Positions 11,410 to 22,181 of a DNA stretch of 64,000 nt are shown piece by piece. This DNA comes from Gordionus sp. m RMFG-2023. Lineage: Eukaryota; Nematomorpha; Gordioida; Chordodea; Parachordodidae. The DNA is taken from assembly GCF_954871325.1 (NCBI RefSeq), contig NC_088775.1, forward strand, positions 12,005,561 to 12,069,560, given 5' to 3'. A program made the translations under genes and the position numbers. The notes beneath the pieces were generated by a model. That model searched no databases. It saw nothing but the letters and a program-made list of their open reading frames with translations, and had not been told where the DNA came from. The stretch's first letter is position 1. Each line of letters opens with the position of its first letter.

Positions 11410-14400
11410 CTGGGCCATTCTATTTTCACATCCCGCTGATTACACTCCCGTCTGTACGACCGAACTTGCCAGAGTGGCTCAACTTATGCCAAAGTTTGAG
11501 ACTAGGGGTGTTAAATTGATCGGGTTATCTTGCGATAGCGTCGAAAGCCATATGGGATGGATCAAAGATATTCAGGTATCATTAACCAATTTTACATGGA
11601 TGAATAGGAAAACATTTCTTAATGGTTAATAAAGCAATTAAAACAATTATAAATCCAATTAACTCTCTATTTTTTATCAGGGTAGATAAGTAATAATCGA
11701 TATTTCGATTTAAATCAAGAGATTTTTTTCGAAAAAAAAGTTTTTAATTTATTAATTTTATGTCACAGTGTCGAAATTACTTATAAAGGCTGTGTTCACG
11801 TTATCGAATTAGTGTAGGTTTTGGGAACACAATCAACCCTTGTATAATTTCTAAAATTAATTATCGTCCCACCCTTCCACTGGCACCCTATAAGCAATAA
11901 AATTCATAATAATAATGACTTATATTTCACGATTCACATAATTATTTTAAATTTAATGTTATACAAAAAAAGTGCTTCGGAAAATTGAGTGGCGACTTTC
12001 CTTTCCCTCTCATTGATGATCACAAACGAGAAATCGCCATTAAATTAGGAATGCTGGACCCCGAAGAGAAGGATAGTAGCGGCCACGCATTGACATGTAG
12101 AGCCGTAATTGAATCTAATCAATTTATTAATTACCATATAGGATAGGGAAGGCCAACTCGGGCGGGTTCAGACAACTCCACGGTCATGACATCGATCAGC
12201 ATGGAAAAAACTCTGACCACGGAGAGGTGGTTCTGGCCCACCTTTACTATTTAATTTTTAAAAATTATTATTGTTATGAATTAATTTTAGCCAAATTAGA
12301 TTTTAAAAGCTAGTTTAAACAATTATTATAATTTAAACGTTTTATTCAAATATGAAGTAATAAATTGTAATTTCAAAGAGTAAAAACAAAAAAATGGTAA
12401 GAATAAAGTGTATTTCTTCATTTCTTTAATAATAAAAATTGTCCACCAAAAATTTACATACTCGATAAAATAATAAAAATTATAATTATTCAAATATAAA
12501 ATCATTCGATTTACTTCAAACGAATAAAATGAATAGACTAAAATATATTAAACAAAATTATAACAGACAAAAGATAAAAATAATTTAACAACACCAATGT
12601 TATTCAAATATCAGAAAAACATATAATATATATATACTATCCTAAAATAAGTCATAATATTACCTAACCAAATTCAATATTTTACTATATGACGACAATT
12701 ATATTTTGATAAGTAGGTTTTATTTTAGCAACCAAAATAATTACTTGATTTATTTGTTAGGTTTTTATTATAGGGCCTGACAAAAAGTTGAAATTATCAA
12801 TATTATACCCGGCAACGACTGGAAGAAATTTTGAGTAATATATTTTTTAATTTTATACCACCCAATTTATAAAAATCATTATGTGATAATTGTTTTTGGT
12901 TTGGATATTATTTGATGAGAGATATAACAGTATGAATAAAGCACTGCAGGGCCGAACAGAGTAACTTACAGCTCGAAATATTATTTTTCCCTTCTCCATT
13001 AGATCAATAGTCTCTTCATTTTACAAGAATATATTAGACTAGTAGGATAATAATGAAAAAAATTATTTCAAAACTTAAATAAACCAAAAATGTTTAATTT
13101 AAATTTTACAAAGTTCCGGCTATTTTTACCACAAGGATTCGGCCCTCGTCAAAAGAAAATATAATTGTCAAAACATTTATTATAGATTATAAAGAGCTCT
13201 TTGTTTTTAAAAACACATGGTACTTAGTACTTGTATCAGTCTATACCTTTGATGTTAACCGATACTAATCGCCAAACCCCCAAAATTATATTATTAATAA
13301 CTCGTATATATATTTTTTTTAATTTGAGCCATAAAATCATTATATTAATATTAAGAATAGTGATAGTATCAAGGTAAAAGTAGGGCTACATCAGAGTTCC
13401 GTGTAGAGTCTTATTTATATAGCAAGGAGATCATGGCTTAGAGGAACTCATAAAGGACTACCATGAGAAATATCGTATTACAACGATTTAGTAGTGATAG
13501 CAAAAAGTAAGGCAGAATTGAATGATAAAATAGTTTGATGTAGAAGAGTTGAGGAAGAGATGGGATTAAAATATAGAAAAGACGAAGATGATTTTTGGAG
13601 GTGAAAACTTAGACGAGGAGACATGCATGTGATGTATGTAAGTGTTGCTAGAAACTCCGTCAATTGTCCCTACTGTCGTAAAGGGATATGATGTACGGCA
13701 GCGAGACATGGGCAATTTAGGCGACTCACGAAGCCAAATTAGAGAGAACGGAGATGAGAATGATTAAGATGGATATGCGGAACATCTTTACTAGAAAGAA
13801 ATACAAGCCAGGAACTGAGAGGAAGGATTAGGAAAGAAGCAATAAGTGGATATCTTGAGAATAAATAGACTGAGATGGTTTTGACATGCTGAATGGAAGG
13901 CAAAGGATGATTGGCTGAATAGATACCGTTGGTTGGAAGTGGAGGGAAACAAGACTTAGAGCGCGAACAAAGACATTGCTAGACAATGACATGAAAAGGT
14001 TAGGTTTGACCTGATGCGATGCCCAGGACCGTGTAAAATGGAGAAGGAGGATTAGAAAAGAAAATGGCTATTTTTTAAAAAATTTATTTATTATTTATAA
14101 TAATTAATTAAAAGTAAATGGAAACTATGTAGAGAAAACAATTTTTTTAAAAAATAACCCCTTCCTTTCTTATCGGGCATAAGAATTTTTTAAAAATTAA
14201 GGCATATATGTAGGCTAAATTTTATAATTTATAAAAATTATTTATCATTTTGGGGGTATCTGTTAAAATTAAATGTATCGGGCTGATATAGATTGATACC
14301 GTGATTATCGATGCATGCAATCTATATAAAATATTAATATCATAACAGTGAAATTTTAAGAGTGATTGATTCACTTCAATTAACTAGCCGCGCCAAAGTC

Positions 14401-17400
14401 TCCACCCCCGTTGATTGGAAGGTATGATATATATTTTTTGTTAAATTATTTGATTTAATATATTATGGGTCGAATTAAAACCTTAATTTACGTACTATTT
14501 TTTAAAAAATTATGATATTCATATTAGAGGTCCACGATGGGCAGATTTTAGCCAGCCCATTCTGCAGCCAGGCTATAAGATTTTAAACATTTGGTGGGTG
14601 ATCGGTTGGGTTGAATTTTTTTTTAAAATGATGGGCGGGTGAATTTGAGATAATTTTTGGAAGAAAGGGGCATAACATTTTATTATTAAAAATCCTTTAG
14701 AATAAAAAGCCACACTGACCAATAAAATAATTTTTAAACATTGGTCGCGCAGGCTAAACAAATTTTTTGACAAATAAGCTGGCGGTCACATGGTGGGTAA
14801 ATTTTTTTAAACTATGGGCCAGTGGGCGTTCGAATTAAAACCTACCCATTTCAGACCTCTGATTGATAAATTAATTGCAACCTAAGCTTCAGATTCTGAT
14901 ATTTTTTTTCCGTGATATACAAATTGGTGATCCGCATCGGGGCTAATTTTTCAAATCCAATCCGGCCCGAAAATTTTTTAAAAAAATTTGCTCGGCCAGA
15001 TCTCGAACCAAATTTATATTTATTCTGAAAAGCTCGGGCCCGATATCAAAATAAAAATTATTTGTCCACCTCGGTTCGAATTTATTTCTAATATTTGTAA
15101 AGTGTAATATATTTTTAATTTTAAAAATAATATTCTACAAATAGATAATATTGGCGCCCTTGTTTTCATGCAAAAATTTTATAATATATCAATTTATTTA
15201 ACAAGAATATATATATTTAATAATTTAAGCCCGGCTCGAATTTTTTTAAAAATAATTAGGACCAGGCGCGTACGCAGCGGGGGGGGGGGCAGGGGGACAA
15301 ATCCCCCCCCCCCCCCCCCCCCCCCAAAAAAAAGCCAAAAAATGCAGATGCCGGATATATTTTTCAAAAATATTATTGTTTATATTAATTATATTTGTTA
15401 ATATTTATTCCTATCTCATATTAAATATTTAATTACATTTATTATCACATTTATCTACTAAGTTATTTTATCAATTAATTTCGATTTTAAGTTTTCCGGC
15501 GTAATATTTACTTATTATTTTCAAATTTTAGTGGCGTAACATTTATCTACCATTTTCAAATTTATAGTCAAATAATAATTATTTATGAAACTTTTTGTCC
15601 ATCGGGGAAAAAGAAATTGCAATCTTGTCCAACGAGATAGAGTCTCTGCCATCAAGCAGTAACAGCTTTTAAGGAGTTAGAAGAGCCAATTATTTGCTAT
15701 TACTGAAATATCACAATGGCCTGAAAGAAATATTTCCTCAGAAGGGAGAAAATTATTGGATTCTATGCTTATTCCAAATTTTATTTCTCATTAGAATGTA
15801 TTATTTAATTATACAATTATTTTTTACTTTATAACTTTATTTTATTTAAATGATTTAATTTTTTTTTTTTATATAGTTTATTATCAATATAAGGTATAAT
15901 AATTTAAATTTTCATTATAATAAATTTTATATTTAAAAATGTTTGAAAAATATATAATAATACTATTAAAAAAAAGAACGGAGATGGTGTGACGCAGGGA
16001 AACAAAAATGAAAAAGGGACGTAAGCGTTGTCTATGATAGCTCTTTGGCTAGAAGGCTACCATTGAAACTGATATAATTAGCTTTGTGAATCGCTATGGA
16101 TAATCGTTGACGAAGAAAAAAACCCTCTCGTGGTTCTTCTGAGAGTTTGCTGATTTGTGATCCTAAGTTTTTGAAAAATGCTAAGGCGAGTTTGCCGAAG
16201 GTGCCAAGAGTGGTTGATATGATTGGGATGAAGCAATGATCGTTTATTATTTCTGTGTATTTAGAAATTTTAAGTTGTTCCTTCTGGTCAAGGATGTTGA
16301 TGGCGTGGTTGGATGGGGCCAAGGGGTCAATACAGGAATAGTCCCATACCAAAAGTTGGTCTCTCCTCCATGGGATATTACTTTTCAAAAACATGACATT
16401 GACTTGATTAAGAAGATGAGAATAGCGGAGAGCATTTTATCAGAACTCAAGGAAATTAGGGCTAATGTTGATGAAGAATTTCATATTTTATATTTTATTT
16501 AATATTTGTCTCCCTCGACTTGTAACAAGGCAGGCTCATCGTTAAAACATTAATATAGGATCAATAGAAGAGTATATCTTAAATACAGATACATTTATAA
16601 CCCAAATAAATGAATTTTTAATTCATCCTGCAGCACTTACTAATCTGCAAATATTACTTCCACAAAAGCCTTCCCAATCTTTTTCAGATGGTGATAGAAA
16701 AAAAAATATTTGTTAGATTTTTATTATGAAGATGTTAAAGTATCTTATGATGCCTTACTAGCTGAATAACTATGTTTATAAGATTAACTATGGTTGATAT
16801 AGTCCCAGCTATGGATGCTCTGCATTATTTCAAACATATTTTAGATTAAATTCCCAATGTATTAAAAGGGTTTATAAAATCTTCCCATTAGTAAACTAAG
16901 GAGAGAACATTCTCTTTTTTAAGAAGAATAACAGAGGCCTGCAGAAGTACCATTTGCAGGGCACGGCCCGGATTTTTTTAAAAGATTTTTTACGGCACGG
17001 CCTGGGTTTTTTTTAAAAATTTTCAGGCCCGGCCCGGCTTTTTTTAAAAAAAATTTTAGGCCCGACTCGGCTTTTTTTAAAATAAAATTTTCAGGCCCGG
17101 CCTTGATTTTTTAAAAATAAATTATATTTATTTATGATTTTTATAGCTAATAATAACGATTTCAAATATAAGCTGTTTTAAAAAATACAGCCCGGATTGG
17201 GTGTTTTTTTAAAAATAATTCAAGCCCGGTTTGGGTGTTTTTTTAAAAAAATTTCGGGCCCGGCCAGGGTATATGTAAAAAAATTAAAATACTGTACGGC
17301 TTGGGGGCCTGGCCTGCAAGTCTCTGAAAAACATACCAAGAAGTACAACATCTGAAAGTAGATTGAAAGGTTTGGATGTGAATATTCATAGGCATTCGAC

Positions 17401-18289
17401 GACAAGCAAGGATGAGATAATTGAAAAATTAGCTCAATCACAACGAAGATTGAATTTTACATTGTAAATATATAACATACAAAATGCAATTATTCCTAAG
17501 AAACTTTTTGTATAAAGGCTCAAAAAATTCAAATTTCTATTTTGGGTCATTTAAGTGATTCTTTACATATAATTTTTTTATAATTCACATTAATTTAAAA
17601 TTGTGTATTAGAAATAGTTATTAGTCCTAATAAATTTATGCTTGATATTTTTAAAAAACAATAATATTTCTTAAAAAATTTTATTATCCCCCCCAGACCA
17701 AATTCCTGCGTACGCGCCTGATTAGGACCGACCCAACCCGATCTGAATTTTTTTAAAAGAAATAGGTTGCTAATCTTTAACACAAATTTTATAAAATTTT
17801 ATATTAAAATTTTTTGAGCAAATAACAAGATTACCAATTTAATATTAAACTTTTTTTTCAAAAAAATAAATTTTTTATAAAAATAACGCTATCATAATTG
17901 TAATTAGTGTAGCTAAAACGGCTCGATTTTTAGAAAAAACTAACCCGATATTTTAGCCGAAAGTAACGCACGCCTTCCTAGATGGCAGATAGGTTTAGAC
18001 ATCTATTAACCAAATCTCGAGACTTGCATAATATTATTTTAGCTAAATTCTTAATTTGAAATAGATTGAATCGAGCCGTTTAACAACATTAATTGTATTC
18101 TTAGCTCTTTAGAATTGTTTATTTTTTTTTGATTTTTTTAAAAAATTTATATAAAAACAGCCAGGAACCGAATGCATGGTGCTACCTAATATTTCAACCC
18201 AGGACGCTGATAAAATATTTACCAAGGGATATGAAACTGTCGAGTTGCCTTCAAAAAAACATTATATGAGGTTCACGCCAGCACCATAA
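11410..18289 (+). CDS. PRDX6: 1-Cys peroxiredoxin (peroxiredoxin-6 family), 5 exons, N terminus missing
   Basis: This is a thiol peroxidase that reduces H2O2 and lipid hydroperoxides through a single catalytic cysteine. Exons are 11410-11575, 11973-12104, 12761-12834, 14349-14421 and 18161-18289. All introns are GT-AG (397, 656, 1514 and 3739 bp) and the phases join without a stop into about 190 residues. Visible family motifs are [15 protein letters not shown] with the peroxidatic Cys and its Thr, [36 protein letters not shown] with the active-site Arg, [37 protein letters not shown] and the C-terminal FTPAP before TAA. Animal orthologues have about 220 residues, so only ~32 N-terminal residues are lacking; that exon is upstream and was not found. 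A second Cys (SCDS) is present. The residue after the conserved Ser-Trp is Ala, whereas mammalian PRDX6 has Gly there (GDSWG, the lipase motif), so phospholipase activity is not supported. The gene looks functional despite introns full of transposons. Confidence 0.95.
12146..12245. repeat. GC-rich imperfect hairpin in PRDX6 intron
   Basis: About 100 bases of high G+C stand out in the A+T-rich intron, starting some 40 bases after the exon donor. GGGCGGGTTCAGAC and CTCCACGGTCA on the left are roughly inverted on the right as CTGACCACGGAG and GGTTCTGGCCCACC around a short loop. It could be a tiny MITE or a structured RNA; there is no coding signal. Confidence 0.4.
13455..14080 (+). pseudogene. 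RTE-like LINE reverse transcriptase fragment
   Basis: This lies in the third visible PRDX6 intron, same strand, and is more G-rich than its surroundings. Translation in shifting frames gives [16 protein letters not shown], which matches the RT catalytic YxDD block (one Asp replaced by Asn). After it come [12 protein letters not shown], the tail block YGSETWAI (around 13700) and later [24 protein letters not shown] and AQDRVKWRR, the usual order at the end of RTE/BovB-like ORF2. Several frameshifts and stops mark it as dead. Both 5' and 3' ends are missing. Confidence 0.8.
14525..14861. mobile_element. GC-rich MITE, hAT-like
   Basis: The ends are inverted: TAGAGGTCCACGATGGGC on the left, CCCATTTCAGACCTCTG on the right. 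Flanking 8-mers ATTCATAT and ATTGATAA agree at 6 of 8 positions, consistent with an aged hAT-type duplication. The inside is non-coding, with GGGC/GCCC blocks and poly-A/T. It sits in the PRDX6 last intron. Confidence 0.6.
16032..16394 (-). pseudogene. LINE C-terminal nuclease-like domain (RLE-type), 5'-truncated
   Basis: A 120-residue open frame matches the C-terminal domain of a group of invertebrate LINE ORFs whose C terminus looks like a restriction-like endonuclease. Blocks in order are [20 protein letters not shown] (the acidic WD..D segment), [32 protein letters not shown], and [20 protein letters not shown] ending before a stop. The upstream zinc-knuckle and RT parts are absent, as in a 5'-truncated insertion into the host hAT. 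Related fragments are at 30866-32030, 57725-59250 and 63650-64000. The family assignment comes from remembered motif order. Confidence 0.75.
16932..17326. mobile_element. GC-rich MITE nested in hAT transposase
   Basis: It starts CAGAGGCCTGCAG and ends CTGCAAGTCTCTG, so the ends are inverted. Inside is a run of about six imperfect 40-50-bp units, each a GGCCCGG(C/A)C(T/C) block followed by TTTTTTAAAAA. It interrupts the hAT reading frame between RRI and the [11 protein letters not shown] block. A clean target duplication is not visible. Confidence 0.7.
17905..18091. mobile_element. Palindromic hAT-type MITE with 8-bp TSD
   Basis: The left end is TAGTGTAGCTAAAACGGCTC, the right end GAGCCGTTTAACAACATTA, and the two halves are inverted over almost their whole length. 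Flanking 8-mers ATTGTAAT (17897-17904) and ATTGTATT (18092-18099) differ at one base. It lies 69 bp upstream of the last PRDX6 coding exon. Confidence 0.8.
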
Positions 18290-20784
18290 ACGCGTCAATC
18301 ATTATATATATTTCTAACATACGGTTATAATCCACTTGTTAAACGTTCTTCATTTTTATTTAAATAAGTTTTAGTAAATTTTAAATTTGTAATAATTTGA
18401 GAAACTTAAAGCAGGTTATATACTGTAATTACCTCATGAAATTTTTTTTTATATAAAGCAAACATAGCTCATAATTTAATAGTTTTAATAAATTGGTACG
18501 AATAGTAAATATTCGATCCGTTTAAAAGAATCGAATAAGAATAATTTAATTCATTATTGAATTGGCCGAACTTTAACATTGAAATACATATATAATAATA
18601 TATATATAATATCCCTAATATATAGCCTGTATAGTAAGCTAATTCCTCTACAGTATGTTATTTAAACGTATCTATTTCATTATTTATAGATGTTTTTCCC
18701 TTTTCGAGATATTCTTATCTGTTTTATTGATCATCAGGTACGCATGCGTAGATATCTATTTTATGTTTTTTTTAACTTTAGAACGATTATTTTAAATTAT
18801 ACAATACCTTTTAGGTTAGGGTAAATGGTAATAGGAAAACACAGATTAGAGTAAAGTTTAAGGGGCAACAAAGATGCCTGGAAGGGTTAATATACTATTA
18901 AAAAATTACATATAATATCACAACATTTGTTTTGATTGAAAAATATTTGCCAGACGGTTTGCTTCAAAAACTTAGTCTTCCAGTTTAGATTAATAAAAAT
19001 TGATTGCTTCAAATGCATTCGGGGCCATTTTTAAATTTTAACCAATAAAAAAATTCCTTGCTAATTTTGATTAGTGATTTGGTAAGAATATTTGAGTAAG
19101 AGGATTTGTAACCATAAAAGTGAGCAAAAAGTTTTGAAATTTAAAATAAAAATTTTATTCATTTAGTTAATCTAAGAATTGCGATGATTAATAGAGCTTG
19201 AATAATAGATGCCCATATGGAATATCTATTGATTCATATCAGAAATCATCCATCATCTATGCATTTAAGATGTAAGAAGGGTTAGAATAAACTAGTAGGG
19301 GTAGATAAGGAATTAGGAATGTAGAAATATACCATATGTTTATAGTATAGCTCATTTATCCACTTTACAAACCTCCTTAGATCCAGTCTTAAAATATATT
19401 TTTTAAACAGAAAAGTTGGTCAATCTTGAAAATAACTTAAAATTACTTAGTTGGGACAAATCGTATAATAGCTCTTTTAACATTCATTTACTGTCACATT
19501 TGCAGTTTTTTTAAATATTTAATTAACAAAATTTTTAAAATCTAGGCTAGGCTTAAAATTTTGTTCCCACTGCACGTCTCATATAGTTCTTAATTTGTTG
19601 TGTCTAATTCTTCGATTAGTTTAACCCTTCAAATTTCAACTCATATTTTTTTTAAATATTATTAATTGACCCGTTAACAGTAAAAAATTGGGATTGTTCA
19701 GTTTTTATAAGCCACTCAAAATGAATAAACGAATATTCATTGTTAGATGTGACACGGTTCAAGGTTTTATACTGTATTAACATTTAGGCTCCAAGAAAAA
19801 TGAAACAAAAATCAGCATTACTATGAGAAATGCAACAAAATTAATTAAAAATAATTATCCTTATTATTGAAATTAAAAAATATTTAATTTTAATAGATAA
19901 TATAACCTTTTTTAATGCCTAAATGTAATTTTTTAATTGACCAGAACTAACATTAAAAAATACTGAGTAAAAGGATAATTATAAATTCCTTTATCAGAAT
20001 TGTTTTATAACTTTCTGAACAAAAACTAAAAATGCAAAACTGGTATTGATAAACGTAATCTAATAAGTTTTTTTTATTACAATACAATTTTTATAAAAGA
20101 GAAATATTGAAAAATATCGTAAAATAAATTAAGAAGGCTTTATACATTGAAATAAATGAAACGCAAAATTTAGGATGACAAAGAATGAATCATGATTTGA
20201 ATATTTATCACCTGACTTTAATTTTACACATAACATAAAAATAAAGTTTAAGACCTCATTTATAAAAACGATCAAGAGTTGCGTTATTGCATAATTAAGC
20301 CAATAAATAGGTATAAATGTATGAATATGAAACGTTATGATGATAACGCTATGATGAGATTTGAAAAACATATGTTGCGATGCGTTGATGTAAAATATGC
20401 TGTACTATTATAAAAATAATAGCGAATTCGATAAAAAGGTATATGATTTTTCTTAAATATTATATAAAATAATTATATCTATTTTAGTTTTATCTTAAAT
20501 TAGTTTTTAAAACTGAATCAGCTGTAATAACGCTGCGATAAATAATGCGTTTAATCTAGCGCAGCGTAAGAAACTTAAATTTTTCGCATCCTATTAATAA
20601 TTTTGCGGGTTTCCATGGACACATCACATTGATTATATAATATCTATTAATTATCTATTAGGTTTTGCATGAAGGTTGAATAATAAAATTGCAAATTTTG
20701 TTTAATTATTTAAACTTAAAGCTGAGAATAATATAAAAATAGTTACAAGTGGATAGGAATAATTATTGAAATTTTCGCTATAAA
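18290..20784. other. A+T-rich DNA downstream of PRDX6
   Basis: It presumably holds the PRDX6 3' UTR, but no single polyadenylation site can be chosen. A partial repeat near 18490-18570 has ATTCGATCC..GAATCGAATAAG motifs like the MITE at 28051-28196. No other gene is recognised. Confidence 0.3.
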
Positions 20785-21602
20785 CTTGTTAAATCTAAAA
20801 ATCTTCTATATTCCACTCGATAATGGCAGATGAAACAATGGATATAATATATAAAAGAGTAGCTTTTTTAGATTTATTTTATTTGGAAGAAGATTTAAAT
20901 ATAAATTAAATATTTTTAGGATTTTATATAAAATATCGTTAACAAATTTTTAACACTTATTTAACGTGATAAAAGGATGTATTATTTAGATTTACTTTCG
21001 ACATCAAGTAATAGAGAGGGTATTGTTATGATGGCTTGCCTAAAGTTAGTAGACTGGCTTATAAATGAGGCGTTAGTGTTCTAGAAGTCATTTAATTTAA
21101 AACAAGAAATTAAGTGGGTGCCCCTTTTAAAAATGTTAGAAGAAAATGTCTTTTTAATTAATATGCAAAGTATGTTTTCAATCAAGTATTAAATAATCGT
21201 AACAAACTAGCAGTGGATCACTCAATAAATAAGGAACAATTTGCGATCAAAAAACTTGATGGAAATCATATGTCAAAGTTCTATTGAGATAATTTAGATT
21301 TTTTTTTAGATTACACGATGTTTGAAATATATACACTAAGGTTTAAATTTTTTAGTAGATACTATCTTAAAGGAAAAAATATTTACCATTCTTTTCTAAG
21401 TATAATGATTAAATTATTTAAAATTCTAATTCACCCTCCCTGTCACTACCGAAAGATCATTTTAAGGTCAACATGTTTAAAATCTTACCTACGCTCTAAA
21501 ATAAAGCAACAAGGAGTAAATAATATGGCAATTTTAAATGTTAATAAGGAGGGGGCAAAAGAATTGGATTTAAATGCAATAATGAATTATGTTTATGAAT
21601 AA
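20785..21602 (+). pseudogene. hAT transposase remnant
   Basis: Near 20820 the frame reads MADETMDI, the family ADET block, followed by FLDLFYLEEDLNI; RGYCYDGLPKVS (about 21020) parallels the GQGYDGA..MSG motif. The end (21470-21602) reads CLKSYLRSKIKQQGVNNMAI and LDLNAIMNYVYE, like the C-terminal dimerisation region (LKTYLRST..RLNGLALL). Many stops lie between. No terminal repeats or target duplication were found. Confidence 0.6.
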
Positions 21603-22181
21603 AATTGAAATTAGAAGATTGTCATAATAACATTTATTTTATTATATAGATTATAAGCTAGTCATTCAAAATTGATAGATATTAAAAAACAATATTATTT
21701 CGTCATTTATGCTTCATAAAATTGAAATTTTACATTGTCCAAAACTCAAGAAAAATCTTATTTTTGACATATACTTGAAAAATGAGTCACCACCTCAGAA
21801 ATATACTGGAGAATTTTGAATTGCTAACCTACTATTTCTTGCAAATTATTATTAAAGCAAATGGAGGATAAAAATTTATCAACCAAAATAAAATTTGAAA
21901 TCGTCACAAAAGATAAAAAAAAAACTTAAAGGTAACAAAAAAAACATAATTTCTGAGATATATTTATCAATTTATTAGGATTATATTAAATTTTGAGAAT
22001 TCTTCTATAAAATATTAAACAATGTGTTTTTGAAAATAATGTGACAAGTATAGTTTTTCCAAACATGTATTGACTGACATAATTTCTAATCACATTGACT
22101 ATTTTTTTTACCCCACAAAATATAAGAAAGAAAATAACAAATACATTTTATATTATAATTGTACAAAAAAATATTGTTCCG
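21603..22181. other. A+T-rich DNA between hAT relic and GPCR
   Basis: No gene is recognised. It includes the presumed 3' UTR of the minus-strand GPCR; the polyadenylation site is not clear. Confidence 0.35.

Larger units (their letters stand above)
15590..17466 (+). pseudogene. hAT transposase remnant, interrupted by a LINE and a MITE
   Basis: The first block (about 15610-15800) contains [20 protein letters not shown] and EGRKLLDSM, the stretch following the CPTRW motif of hAT transposases. After the LINE insert, 16390-16500 reads [18 protein letters not shown] and [10 protein letters not shown], parallel to the copy at 49860. Then come decayed pieces up to LFLRRI at about 16930, a GC-rich MITE, and finally [10 protein letters not shown] and [13 protein letters not shown] with a stop at 17466, the usual hAT C terminus. 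The N-terminal half with the zinc finger is absent. Multiple stops make it a pseudogene. Confidence 0.8.
15263..17720 (+). mobile_element. hAT DNA transposon (CAGGCGCG ends), 2.46 kb, perfect TSD
   Basis: The left terminus CAGGCGCGTACGCAG and the right terminus CTGCGTACGCGCCTG are exact 15-bp inverted repeats. The 8-bp ATTAGGAC flanks both sides exactly (15255-15262 and 17721-17728). Long G and C tracts follow the left end; a C tract precedes the right end. The inside carries a decayed hAT transposase, a minus-strand LINE fragment (16032-16394) and a GC-rich MITE (16932-17326). Relatives lie at 24.77-25.98 kb (minus) and 49.6-51.85 kb (plus). It has clear ends but no working transposase. Confidence 0.93.
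14926..17785. mobile_element. GC-rich MITE split by a hAT insertion
   Basis: The left part (14926-15262) begins near TGATCCGCATCGGGGC and matches the uninterrupted copy at 39358-39650 through AATAATATTCTACAAATA. The right part (17721-17785) resumes with CCGACCCAACCCGATCTG. The complete hAT at 15263-17720 separates them and duplicated ATTAGGAC. Removing the hAT and one ATTAGGAC gives a continuous MITE, which orders the insertions. Confidence 0.65.

Noticed and set aside
15168-15401. Plus-strand open frame with poly-Gly and poly-Pro
   Set aside because: It is produced by the G and C tracts inside the hAT terminus.
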